Shown here piece after piece: positions 1-10,981 of a DNA stretch of 64,000 bases. The stretch's first letter is position 1, and each line of letters begins with the position of its first letter. The notes under the pieces are model-generated. The model was given only the letters and a program-made list of their open reading frames with translations, was not told the DNA's origin and searched no databases. The DNA is from Syngnathus acus (Eukaryota > Chordata > Actinopteri > Syngnathiformes > Syngnathidae), in assembly GCF_901709675.1 (NCBI RefSeq), contig NC_051103.1, positions 7,177,501-7,241,500 on the forward strand, read 5' to 3'. The translations under genes were made by a program, and so were the position numbers.

Positions 1-645
1 GGATAGAAACTTTTGCAAATCTGTGGCCGCAAACAGCAGCTCAGACAAACGCCTTTTAAAACCACACACACTCAAAGTTACAGATGTGAGACCATCTTTA
101 TACTGTCTTGCTATTGTCATAAAACACATTTTGCATTTCTACTAATTGTCTTAAGCTTTCTGAAAGTCGAGGCCGCATCTGCAGTGTGACAAACCAAGCC
201 AGTAATGTGGTTGTATGTTTACTCGTGTGTTTAACAATGTGTTTACCAGCGTGTGCGGTGACAAACATGAGGCGTCCCAAAAATGTAACAAAGATCATCC
301 GGACAACAGGACTTTCTCCAAAGTTTATTCACAGATACGTGAAACCTTTTGAACGTATAACATGAACACATTTTTCCCACTAAAGAAAAAAAAGAAGAGA
401 GACGAGTGTTGCTCAACATACAAGCTGAACAGGATCCTACATAGGCGCAAGTCCTCATTCACGCCCACTGTTGTCTTGAGATTAGCATCACAAACACGGC
501 AGGCTTTCACGTCGACTGCCGCCGCAGCGCATGAGAGCAGCTGCGTTCCGCTTCAAAATGGACGGATTGTATCGAAAGAAGGTTCGGACAAAGTACGCCT
601 TGTTGAAGACGACATGAATATGAAAGTGGACCAACGCAGGGAGTG

Positions 646-676
646 AAAATAAATAAATAAATAAATAAATAAATAA
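646..676. repeat. (AAAT)n microsatellite
   Basis: About seven tandem AAAT units, in presumed erbb2 intron 1. Confidence 0.9.
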
Positions 677-925
677 GACGACAATAATCGGAGACTAGTC
701 AATCACAGCTGGCCCGGGTGATCCTGAAACTGCATTAATCACAATGTATCACTTCTGTTTCTAAAAGCTCTCTTTATTATGTCGTGCGTATCGCATGTAT
801 TCAAATAACAGCCGATTGTCAGCACTCATGCACAACTGATGCTTCATATTGATTGACACTAAAAGTGCACCGACCTGTTCCCGCCAACAATGCGCATTTG
901 TTTACCTGTGACAAGCGACCGTGTC

Positions 926-944
926 ACGGTACGTTACGTACCGT
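926..944. repeat. 19-bp perfect palindrome
   Basis: ACGGTACGT and its complement ACGTACCGT flank a single T, in the presumed erbb2 intron 1. Confidence 0.9.
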
Positions 945-2173
945 AATGGCATCTAAAATGATTCCCGCTCAACTGCCAAGTTACACGGTTGTTTATTACT
1001 CACAGACACAACGCTTTCAAGGCCAGATCCAAAATAAATCAGCCCTATCGATGTAAATATGAAAGTATGATATTGACTGCTCTTAAAACAGTGCTTTTAG
1101 TCATATTGATCTTTATGTGCTGACCTCAAAAGAATTTTTTATGCACCCATTGGCTTATCTGACCCTGCAACAAGACATTAGGTACACCAGCACAATCAAA
1201 TTCAAAATACTGCCGTTGCCATGACGACATTATCAATATCATGGGAACAAGGCGTGATTTCCTCATTGAGAAGTATATTACTACCAATTAATGAAACATA
1301 ATGAATAAAATAGCTTTTACTTGTATTTTACTCATAGCAATAACATGTACTCAACGTTCTTCTTTGTCTTCTAACTACTGCAGGTACCTTTTACACAGCG
1401 CCGCCTAGTGTTCGGACTGAAACACTACATGAACGCATTTTGAATCAGAATTGCAAAATGTCAACGCATTATCAAGTCTAAATTTGTAACTTTCCAGGAT
1501 TCTGCAAGCCGCTTGTGCAAACCTGAGCTTCTCACAGGAAAATACGTGGCCGCTGAGTTCAAGTGTCATGAGCAGGTTGCAACAGGTAGAGTCACCGAAA
1601 GGCATAGGTAGATCAAATCGAATTCATTTCGCAGTGAAACTTAAACAGTTGGTGGTGTGCATTCAAAAGCGTGCGCAGTTTGTCCCTCCTCACACTGGCA
1701 TGCAGTCACTCAGACAGACATGACAAGTGGCTCTCTAATCAGACAATGTCCTCCTGTTTTGGAAGCACTGGTGAATAATTGACATCGCAATGATCCTCGC
1801 TTGTACAATGCACCTCTTGTTGTTGTTATTGTTGTTTACATGCACAGCTAACTAGCCGCTTGGCAGTCTGGCTGCACACGCCATAAGTTGCAAAGCAGGT
1901 TCTCATATTGGTTACCTGAGCTTTTTTTTTTTTCTCCTTTTCTTCTTTTCTACTACTGCTCGCGCTGTTTGCGTATACGTGCAGTATGTCAACTCTAAAC
2001 ACTTTGTGGGAAGTTCGAAGTAGAAGAGGAACTTTTTGGGGCGACAGGTGTGATTCTCAGGTCGAAAGCTATTCAATGTCACACACACTTTGACTTGATT
2101 CAGGGAGATTCTGTTCTCCTCGGCGAGCAAATGTGTGTTTGTGTGTGCTGTTTGATGCATAAAAGTCACTCAC

Positions 2174-2246
2174 CTTCCCTGGCCAACGAGCCCGACCCTC
2201 GGAGCAACACGGCCCCGAGCAAGAGCAAACTTTTCACCGCCTCCAT
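2174..2246 (-). CDS. erbb2: First coding exon of a signal-peptide protein, probably ErbB2 receptor (partial)
   Basis: Read on the minus strand, an ATG at 2246 opens a 24-codon exon plus one base, ending in a good GTGAGT donor. It encodes MEAVK, a Leu-rich core and then GSGSLARE, a typical cleavable signal peptide. The coding length of 73 nt (24 codons, phase 1) is what I recall for ERBB2 exon 1. The next complete gene is pgap3, which sits beside ERBB2 in human 17q12. If correct, the product is the orphan receptor tyrosine kinase that dimerises with other ErbB receptors, and exons 2 onward lie beyond the left edge. The signal peptide itself is not family-specific, so the name rests on exon length, phase and neighbourhood. 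In human the two genes are divergent; here both are on the minus strand. Confidence 0.45.
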
Positions 2247-3109
2247 CTGCAGACTCTCCCCGGGGCGACGCTAGTCCATACCCCCGACGTCCAGACGTCC
2301 GCTATTCCCGTTCAGACTTTTCTTGTCCACGATGAGGCAACTCGCCGGGGTTTGTTCGTGATCAACTTTATTCGTCGCCCCTCACACAATCTCAGACTTC
2401 CTCTGAGAGATTGCGTGTCTGTTGGTAGTAAAGCGTGTCTGCGCGCGCACGACACCAAGAGCGCTCCTGTGAAGGCCTGACAGGGGCGTGGCCCGACAAC
2501 CCTTATTACTTAACCCTCTGCTGGATGATAAAATCATTTTAGTAAAAAAAAAAAAAAAAAAAGTCATATTCCATATTTTTTGCTTTACATTCAATTGACA
2601 TTGTGTTGCTCCTTCTGGTGTGCACGTCATAGCCACCTGGTGGCAGTATCATATATAAAGGTACTTTACAAAGGTTCTAAATGTCCATTTTTTAAATATA
2701 ATTTAATCTCCAATGAAAAGTCAGAAACCCCACAGTGTGCATTGGCTCATTTCTCCCCTAAATGACATCATTGTGCTCGTGCCAAATTAACTTGGTGCTT
2801 CCTGCTGATGTGTAAGACTCACTGACAACTCATGGAGACTTATTATTCACCAAGCCCTCTTTCCTTTCACTTTTTCTCATGCCCCTCTCTCCACGGTCGC
2901 AAATCAGTAGCGGGAGGAGGAAGAATAAAGTCCATTCATCCTCATGCGGCCCCCAGTGTCTCCACCCACAGGAGCCGGGTCAGAGTCCAAAGCTAGTGCA
3001 CCCAACTATCAGCCAACAGATAAAGTGAAATCACTTTCTGTCAGATAAAATACCTGTCTCTGCTTTTAAGGTGTATGTTCGCGATTAGAACAAACCTCAA
3101 AGAGTGCAA

Positions 3110-3147
3110 AACTAATTCATTTATTTTTCAAACCGCTTATCCTCACA
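3110..3147. repeat. Fragment of teleost dispersed repeat
   Basis: The stretch 'attcatttatttttcaaa' followed by 'ccgcttatcctcaca' matches the left part of the repeat at 7150-7275. Confidence 0.5.
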
Positions 3148-3888
3148 AAAGCTCATCAATCCACATTTAATGTAGTGATTGTCTTGTACCGCAAGAGGGA
3201 ACCAAAGACCAGCGAGTAACTGGGACTCAAGTTTGCAGCCATGTAAAGTTCAATTTCTACACAACAAAACCACACGAGTGTCCGTCCTCTATCAACAAAG
3301 AAGACTTTTATTTATTTTTCCAAGATCTTAAAATGTGCTTTTTGTGTGAGGTGGATTGGAGGGTATTGTGCAGACAGTTGATGTGCAGCTAAAAGGGACA
3401 CAAAATGTCAAAAAGATGCTATTTAAATAATAACTTATAACACAGCACTGAACATTTTTTTATCTCTTTGAAATAAATTATGTTCATACAGCTTCTTGTT
3501 GTAAAATTGATTTTGAATATTGAAGTGATTATGAAACATACATTTAAGTTCTTATATCGTAGTGTCTACTATGTTCATACCATCACTACATTTATCCCAT
3601 CACACACTCAAGCCCATAGTCACTCGCCAATTTATTAAGTGCACGTGAACTCTTGTGTCGTGAAATGCTCACAAACAACTAGCTGAAGAATTCTATGAAA
3701 CAAAACACATGGTGCAGGACTATTGTATTCCACTGCATTCATTGTCCCGTCGCAAACAGAAAGGCATGAGGCGAATTCCAAACGCAACGCACGGGTGCAT
3801 CCCTAAAGTGCACATATGCAAAGTGGGGAAGGGAAATGTGATCAGTCACATGTAAGTATGAGGCAGTGATGACACCAGAATGCAATTA

Positions 3889-3970
3889 CTAGGGCTGAAC
3901 AATTAATCAAAGTTGAATTGAAAAAGAAAAAAAATTCAATTTGATTCATTTTCAAATTGTTCAGCCCTAG
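3889..3970. mobile_element. Fold-back MITE-like element
   Basis: The 16-bp sequence CTAGGGCTGAACAATT at 3889-3904 is repeated as a perfect inverted copy at 3955-3970. A short AT-rich interior can itself fold (TTGAATTG against CAATTTGA). The size of 82 bp and the terminal motif resemble non-autonomous hAT-type elements common in teleosts. No transposase is present and a clean target-site duplication is not obvious. Confidence 0.6.
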
Positions 3971-4672
3971 TTTACACATGGGGACATTTTGGCGGGGGGG
4001 GGGGGGGCATTCTAAGGGAATACTGCAGCAATGAAATCCATACAAAAGCCATCAAAATTCCTCTTTTAATATAGAACACTCTTCTAGAAATGCTTCTTAT
4101 TCCTTTCAAAATTTGTCTTCACGCTAAAAAGGCAATCCAGGTGAATAAAATATTAAATTTCATGATGGTCGATCACATCGCACTCGATAAACAAATTAAA
4201 GCACCATAAAATAATAAGAAAATAATTGAGAGAGTGGGTGATGGATTAAAAAAAGATCGAAAGCAGCAAAGGAGACAACAGAGGCACGAAATAAAAGAGA
4301 AATATCTCAGTCAGCAAAAAGGTCGTTCAAACAAACCCTCGTCCCATTCTTTCTCGAATAATCTACTCAACAGGGGTGACGAAGCTGCCACTTTTTGCAC
4401 GGGGGATTTCTGGCGCCACCTATCGAAGGGAAGCGTGAACTGCATTTATGCCGAGTCGGGCTGAGAATTCAATATTGGAGAAAACAATACGTTCTCGTTC
4501 ACCCTGTTTTTCCACATGGCAAATAAATAAAAATAATAAAACAATGTAAACCAGTGGTCATCGATGGAAGGTGTCATGCAGGACACGAGGGAGACGGCTC
4601 TACTTCTACGTGGAGGGGTTCGGCGGCCACAATTGGAGAGAGGCGGCGCCGTCGGACGACGGGACTCCGGCC

Positions 4673-6840
4673 CTACTCGAACTTGACGCCTAGCTTCTCG
4701 GTGTTGAGCAGGTAGAGGCTGTCGTCGATCAGGAAACTGGAGCGACCAATGCATACTTGTTAACCATTCCAGACATGAATCATCTCTTTGAAATATTTGA
4801 CCGTATTATTTGCGGCCTGACCTGTAGAAAAGGAAGTGCACGGGGATGGTGCTCAGGTGCCAAATGGCATGCGCGTCCAGGACCCACCGATAAGGCGGGA
4901 AGTCCAGCAGCTCCAGTAGGGCCAGGCCGTGAAGCAGCACAACCACCAGGCCACACTTCCACCAGTACGGCAGCGTCCGCCGGTTGCTCCAGCACCAGCA
5001 CAGCCACCACAGCAGGTTCACCATGCCTTCAAGTAAGAGCACAAAAAAATCTAAGCGCGTTCCTAAATGGTCACCTATTAGCTACTTTGTCATACCAAAG
5101 AAGGTGTTGGCGGCCATGTTGTAGCCATAGTCGAAACGGACAAAGGTCAAGTAGGAAATGTGTGAGGTGAACGCCAAGATGAGCACCACCCCCATGATGC
5201 TGGACACCCACGGGTGCTTCAGCCCCAACGTTCTGCCAAAGACACGTTTTATGTTCTAACAAGTCCATTTGTTTTGCAGCAACTCTAACGTTGGCAATTA
5301 CCTGACACAGCACAAGTAAATGGAGTAGAGAATGACTGCAGTAGCACAGAAATAGTCCATTTTCTGCAAGAGAACACAAAGTCGAGATCAAGGTCGAGAG
5401 ACATGCTTCGTTTTTGTCCTGTCTGGACGAAACTATGGCCTGGTTGGCACTGAAGTTACCTCAGTGAGGAAGGTGTCGCGTGTGTGGAACACCGTGGACC
5501 AGAACCAGGCGTTGAGCGACACCTGTAAACACAAACACAGCGTCATCGAGTTGAAAAAAAGAAAAAAACGTCCCTGCTTCCTTTTCTGCCATCGTGTTAA
5601 ATAGCGAGACCAGAGAGAAGGCGTTGATGGTGTGGAACATGGGGCTCTGCCGTGGCACGGTGCTCCGGTAGCGCAGCAGCATGAGAAGGCACGCCAGGCC
5701 GTTCAGGAGAGAGGCGAGGGCGGACGCCGGCTCCTCGAAGCACAGGAAGCGTGTAAACGGCCACTGAGATATACATTAGGAAAAAAATGTCAAATAAAAG
5801 ACTGTGAGTCTTCATCCAAAGCAACGTTGATATCCACTTAAATCACAAAAGAGATTTTGAACCTTGCCGTGGAACTGCGGGACCTCGTAGCCTCCAGCCT
5901 GGTAAAGACCCACGGTGGTCCACATGCACTCATAGCGACAGTCATCTCGACAAGTCCAACCTGGAAGACAAATAAAAGTCATTTATAGTGTCACCAGGAG
6001 TCTTCATTCACCTGTTGCCATTTATCCACCAGAATAATAATCAAGCAGGGCCAGAAGAAGTGGAATGATTGCAAACATTTTGGAAAGTTGAAATTGGGAT
6101 CAACGCTGGTGATAATGTGCCTAACAATAAAGAATAAGAAACAGCAGAATAATTGCAATGAAACCAAAGAGGTGATAATGGTTCAATGCTCCACTTTTGC
6201 AACACCTTGCTAGACGAGAAAAACCCGCTTTCAACTTGTGCAGCGACACCACCAGGCCATACAGTTTAGTTTGAGCCGCAAACAAAACTACTTCAAGTTA
6301 TCCTCAAAAGCCTCTTAACAATATGAATACAAAAGCAATTGATGTGTTTTGTTATGAAATTTGTTCAAGGCTGACCAAGTTTTAATCATGAGTATATTAT
6401 CATCTTTCCCCATTCAAATGAATGAAAATTGGATTAATACTTTTCAGGTTGAGAACACGAAAATCTGCCCTATCAGAATTCTATCTAAGGGTTCACGGAG
6501 TATTTGACCCTAGTCCTGGAATTTTACTGACGAGCCCTTGAGCTGGAATAGTGTGAAATGTGGATTAAATATACACACAAACCAAAACAGCTGACAACAA
6601 CAACAACAACAACTAGGACAGTTCACCTGTCAGCGCCATGTACTGCGGCTGGACTGCCTGGTACCACCGTAACCGAACTCCGGTGCAGTTGCTTTGGACA
6701 CACTGACTCACACAGTCCCGGTACACCGAGTCTTTGTCGCCCTGGGAGCCCACCACGGTGGTCGCCGATATGAGCAGTACGACGACCACCACCCAGGCCG
6801 CTCTGCCAGATGTGCAGCGGGGGGGGCGCGGCGAGGCCAT
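4673..6840 (-). CDS. pgap3: Post-GPI attachment to proteins factor 3 (PGAP3/PERLD1)
   Basis: A Per1-like multipass membrane protein of the Golgi. It removes the unsaturated sn-2 fatty acid from GPI anchors during lipid remodelling. Eight minus-strand exons: 6627-6840, 5863-5960, 5611-5763, 5460-5522, 5302-5363, 5096-5232, 4822-5026, 4673-4736. They total 996 nt and 331 residues (human about 320). The product has an N-terminal signal segment, then the Cys-rich lumenal part ([13 protein letters not shown] glycosylation sequon, [13 protein letters not shown]). Several membrane spans follow, with diagnostic blocks [26 protein letters not shown] and [15 protein letters not shown], rich in the His and Asp residues that make up the hydrolase-like core. 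The start at 6840 gives a normal signal peptide. The exon 3 donor reads GTCTCG, a weak GT site, but joining there restores the conserved sequence exactly. Confidence 0.95.
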
Positions 6841-8228
6841 GGTCGTCGTAGTGGATCTTGGACCGGCGGTGGCACTCACAAAGGCACGGCGAGGCGGCAA
6901 TGGCATCGAGGGATTCCGGAACAAACAGTCCACATTACCAAATTGCCATTTCTCTGTGAGCAAGTGGTTTTGCAGTGGTGATGGTCTCGTCGGGGAACCG
7001 CCAGTCAAAGGGGTCCCCCACCCCCTGGCCTTTGAAAAAAACGTCACAACTCATGCATAACGTACTTCCGGTCAGATATTTCAAAGTAAACTCATTTTGT
7101 CGACCATGTAATGACGCGGTTTATTCCTTCATCTGAGACTACCCACTTTTCCATCCATTCATTTTCAACACCGCTTAGCCTGTTCAGGTTCGTGGAGGGT
7201 GCTGAAGTCTATCCCAGCTGACGTCAGGCGAAAGGCAGACTGGTCGCCACCCAACACCGGTACACGTCAGCCATTCATATATTCACATAGTTTTATTTTG
7301 AAGAGACTTTTTGTTCCGAGTCTGTACTTCCTGCGCATAAATCACGTGGGTAAATGACGGCTACCGGACACTCTATTAGGTACACTAACACAATCCTATA
7401 CTGCACTGTTTAACAACCTTTATTACATAACAAAGTAGGCTCACGTCTGCTGTTATCTAGTGGAAGAGCATATAATAATTCTGCCTTTTGCTATAGTCAC
7501 TGGAATATGTAGATAGATGAACATCAAAAATATATTTTCAGACTAGTTAAGTTAAATTGGATGCTTTACCACAGACCACTCATCAATGTCCTAGTAAAAT
7601 CCCGAAAGATGACATGACAAAGATTGACATGACATGCAGAGAGAGAGCGACTGCGGGGCAAAAATACACGTCATGCAATGGACTGCGTAATGATTTGCAT
7701 TGCTTTGTCGCCGTCTTGTGGCGAATATGGTGAAGCACATGCTTAAACCATTCATGGTTATGTCCCTGCGTCTAGTCAAACCAAAACAACACAGAACGCT
7801 ACGAAATACAGTGGCTTTTATTTGTACTTCTTTCTTTGTTACAATGGAGACATGGACAGTCACAACAACAGGTGGGAAACAGCAGCAAGGGGGGCGAGGA
7901 GAGGCAAGCCAGTGTGACTTTTCTTTCTTTCTTTCCTTCCTCCCCCCCTCATCATCTTTCAGCATCTCTGCGGCCCCTGCAACCTGACCTGTCCTCTGGG
8001 AGAAGGAAGTGGGTGGACGCTGACTATTTTAGTGCAAAACTCCCGTTCCTCCTCCACAAAAAGAGGACAATTCAGAGTTGAGACAAACAGACCAAATGGG
8101 TCAACCTGCTTACTTGTTTCAAGTAAGAGGACCTGAGTAGGCCGGGGTGCATGTATGTGTCGGGGGGGTTGATATAATTTGGCGTGGAATTAACGTGGAG
8201 GGTTGTTTTGTTTTGCAGAGAGGCAGGT
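6841..8228. other. Intergenic: pgap3 5' flank and mylpf 3' region
   Basis: No additional gene is seen. It contains a copy of a teleost dispersed repeat (7150-7275), CTCF-like short palindromes near 7449-7465 and 7707-7726, and the probable 3' UTR of minus-strand mylpf in its right part. Confidence 0.6.
7150..7275. repeat. Teleost dispersed repeat copy
   Basis: The stretch follows the widespread fish repeat pattern: 'ccattcattttc', 'ccgctta', then 'tatcccagctgac' and 'ctggtcgcc'. I recognise the consensus from many fish genomes but do not assign a class. Fragments of the same family lie at 3110-3147 and 18978-19022. Confidence 0.6.
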
Positions 8229-9720
8229 TTACTCTTCCTTTTCCTCTCCGTGTGTGATGACGTAGCAGATGTTCTTGTAGTCCACGTTGCCAGCCACATC
8301 GGGGGGGAAAGCGGCCCACAAGTTGGTCATCTGGATGGAGGACAATGGAAATGTTGATTTTGTGAAATGAATAAAAAAAAAAATCTTTGTTTGGTGTGTT
8401 CATAATAACCGAGCTCACCTCCTCGGCGGTGAACCTGTCACACTGGGTTGTCAGGAGCTCCTCAAGGCTAGAGAAGTCAAATGTACATCAGGTTATGTTG
8501 ATTCAAAACGGAAGAATGAAATCATCTTACAATTCTTTCTTGATGGAGCCGGTGGCCTCGGGGTCCAGGACCTTGAAAGCGCTCACGATAACGTCCTCGG
8601 GATCAGCGCCTGATTAAGGAAAGTCTGGTTAACTTTCCTCATGTTGTCAAATTGGCATTGGAGTATTTTTGGTTTTCAAAATCAATCAGCGGACCCTTCA
8701 GCTTCTCGCCAAACATGGTGAGGAAGACGGTGAAGTTGATGGGACCGCTGGCTTCTTTCACCATGGCCTCCAGCTCCTCATTCTTCACATTCAGTTGGCC
8801 CATGGTGGCCAACACGTCCCTCAGGTCATCCTTGCTGATGATGCCATCTCGGTTCTGGTCAATGATTGTGAAAGCCTGCGGCGACATGACACGTACATCA
8901 GAAAGGCGCTCTTCTGATCAAGCGTGTGGCTTGCCAACATCAACTTGGAAATGTTGCCCGTCTCACTTTGCCCACGTGAAACCGTAGATGACATCGGACA
9001 CCGTTGGGGACTTGGCAGCTGGTGGGCCACTTGTTTTCTCAAGGTGTTAAAATGGCTTCGGAATGCCAGACAAGCCCGTTGCATGCGGGCGGTGGGTATC
9101 CATGACATCTGTCACCTACCGCGCACCCGAACCCGGTCGGCCTTTTTCACCTCGTGGCTATTCTTCTCCTTTCTGCCATGTTCCATCACCTCCAGAGGCC
9201 ATCAAGGGGGGTTTAGCCCCTTATTTGGATCTTTGGCACCCCTGACCAATCATATCGCGCAAACTGCTTTTCATTTAAATGTGACTGTTCCTGCTTCTAT
9301 TGACTGCTAATCCCACCAGCTGTTGGGCAGCATTCCAGCGGGGTCACACGGGAGGCCGACGTAACCCCTCGGCCACTTCCAGCGTCATCACTTTTATATA
9401 GTTCTGTTTTGCATGAGATGGGGAGAAGGTTACCTCCTTGTACTCCTGGATCTGGCTCTGCTCAAACATGGAGAACACGTTGGAGGAGCCGCCCTCGCCC
9501 TGCTGCTGTCTCCTCTTGGCCTTCTTGGGTGCCTACGATGCCAGGTACAATTCATGCCGATGAAATTTTTTAGTCTGATAATAATTCTTCCAATGACTAT
9601 TTCATCTGGACTTAGTTTGAAAACTAAACCAGAGTTCAGTACTAAAATGGTCCATTTCCCAGCATGCAATCTTTAATGCGGCGAGAAGCAATTTGAAATC
9701 ATGAGGCAAAAACTCACCAT
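8229..9720 (-). CDS. mylpf: Fast skeletal myosin regulatory light chain (phosphorylatable, MLC2)
   Basis: An EF-hand light chain that wraps the second IQ motif of the myosin heavy-chain neck in fast muscle. Six minus-strand coding exons: 9718-9720 (the ATG alone), 9434-9532, 8695-8875, 8531-8609, 8419-8467, 8229-8330. They total 513 nt and 170 residues, the usual length. The N-terminus is APKKAKRR followed by a Ser-rich stretch (SSNVFS) that is the myosin light-chain kinase site. EF-hand 1 carries [12 protein letters not shown]. The C-terminus ends THGEEKEE. An ATG-only first exon is typical of myosin light-chain genes. The exon 3 donor is GTCCGC, weak, but the join restores KLKGADPED. A TATA box lies 92 bp upstream. 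An E-box-like CAGCTG is present in intron 2 near 9318. Confidence 0.97.
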
Positions 9721-9811
9721 CTCTCAAGTTTGTTGGGTTGTTGTTGGTCAAGACGAGAAGCCTACGCCGAGCCGATGTGACTGACGTGCAAGCGACGGAC
9801 CCCTTTGGGCC

Positions 9812-9818
9812 TTATATA
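9812..9818 (-). promoter_or_regulatory. TATA box of mylpf
   Basis: TATATAA on the minus strand, about 30 bp upstream of the expected start of the short 5' UTR exon of mylpf. A TATA promoter fits a strongly expressed muscle gene. Confidence 0.8.
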
Positions 9819-10981
9819 CCAGCCCGGTGGGGGGCTAACTTTAGCCACACCATCAGGTTTGGCAGCAAAGCAGAGCTAAGGACAAAGTAAGAGGGAAAAA
9901 GAGGCGGAGCGAGGAGGTGGCGGGTCCTACGTGGGCTAACCGGCGTTCCAAAATAGGCAGACTTGGAATGAGGTGAATTCAATGCCAACACGCAGGCTGG
10001 GACTAATATGGCCAAATTCAACTCTAGGAGAACAAAAGATGAGTAGCCATGGACTGACACCAAGTCCTAAGTGACTAATGCGCCTTGCATTTTCAAGTAT
10101 CATCACCTGTCTCTGCGTTGATCCGTCTTGAGCAGTAGAACCCTGAAGGATTTATAAACAGCCGTGAAACTTGAAAACAGTTGACTGATGTTCTTTGGGT
10201 CCGCGCCAGGGATGGCACGCGACTACAAGGCTTGTGATATCACTGAGAAATGTCAACAAGCACACGAAGCTTGTCCCGGATCATGTTTGAAAGCAATTTG
10301 TGCAATCTAGCCGATCAATACCTTCACATTAAATTGGATTTGGTCGGGCTCCGAACGAAGCGAGCACTGACTGAAGGTCATCGGCAGAAAGGCCTCCACT
10401 CGCTTACGGGCGGGCGAGCGAGCATGGCGAAGGTGAAAAGAGTGAGACAGAGAGAGAAAGACCATAAAAACCAGACAGCTGGACACACCAAAATAGCCGT
10501 GGCAGCCCCCTGCCACCATTCTCTTAGCTTCCTTCTAAAATTTGACGTCTGGGCCTGAACATGCTAAAAAAACAACACTAAAAAGTCAAAGATTTTTTAT
10601 TTGGACTCAAGAGTCTTTCCAAATTGTGTTGATAAATATTAACAAATTTCTTGTTGCTTTGAACTTACAATTTTATCAACTATACATTTAGAACACATCT
10701 TGAAGTTTTGTTTTGTTTTTTAATGTGAAGAATGACACTTTTGTCAACAAAAGTGTCTCTGACTGTAAATGACTTGTCTTCCAGAAATGACATCACTTCC
10801 AGGTCATAAAGCTGAGAACATCATCTCCACGTCCATACTCCGAGGTATGAATAACTTTGGGGTGAACTGCTCAAACAAATACTATTTCAAAAAAAAAAAG
10901 TTGATTAAATGTTTTGGAATGATAACGCTGCGTTGAGAGCGCTAATTAGTCTTGAAATGAGATTTTGAATATCGGACCAGT
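9819..10981. other. mylpf upstream region and 3' flank of the PH-domain gene
   Basis: No coding exon is seen. The left part presumably holds muscle enhancer elements. A 24-nt perfect hairpin lies at 10734-10757. Confidence 0.6.
10734..10757. repeat. Perfect 11-bp inverted repeat (hairpin)
   Basis: GACACTTTTGT, a two-base centre, then its exact complement ACAAAAGTGTC. It lies about 230 bp downstream of the stop codon of the minus-strand PH gene, so it may fall in that 3' UTR. Confidence 0.8.

Larger units (their letters stand above)
1..2173 (-). other. Probable first intron of the erbb2-like gene
   Basis: No convincing coding exon is visible on either strand. It holds an (AAAT)n microsatellite near 646-676, a 19-bp perfect palindrome at 926-944 and a short dispersed-repeat motif near 1178-1207. 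Long first introns are normal for ErbB genes, which fits the partial call at 2174-2246. Confidence 0.4.
2247..4672. other. Intergenic: erbb2-like 5' flank and pgap3 3' flank
   Basis: No gene is supported. Short ORFs here lack family resemblance and splice context. The part near 2250-2500 is GC-richer and is probably the promoter and 5' UTR of the minus-strand receptor gene. The stretch also holds a fragment of a teleost dispersed repeat (3110-3147), a fold-back element (3889-3970) and a poly-G run near 3994-4008. Confidence 0.6.

Noticed and set aside
4446-5170. Longer ORFs on both strands over the 3' half of pgap3
   Set aside because: They are shadows of the pgap3 exons, which are supported by homology and splice sites.
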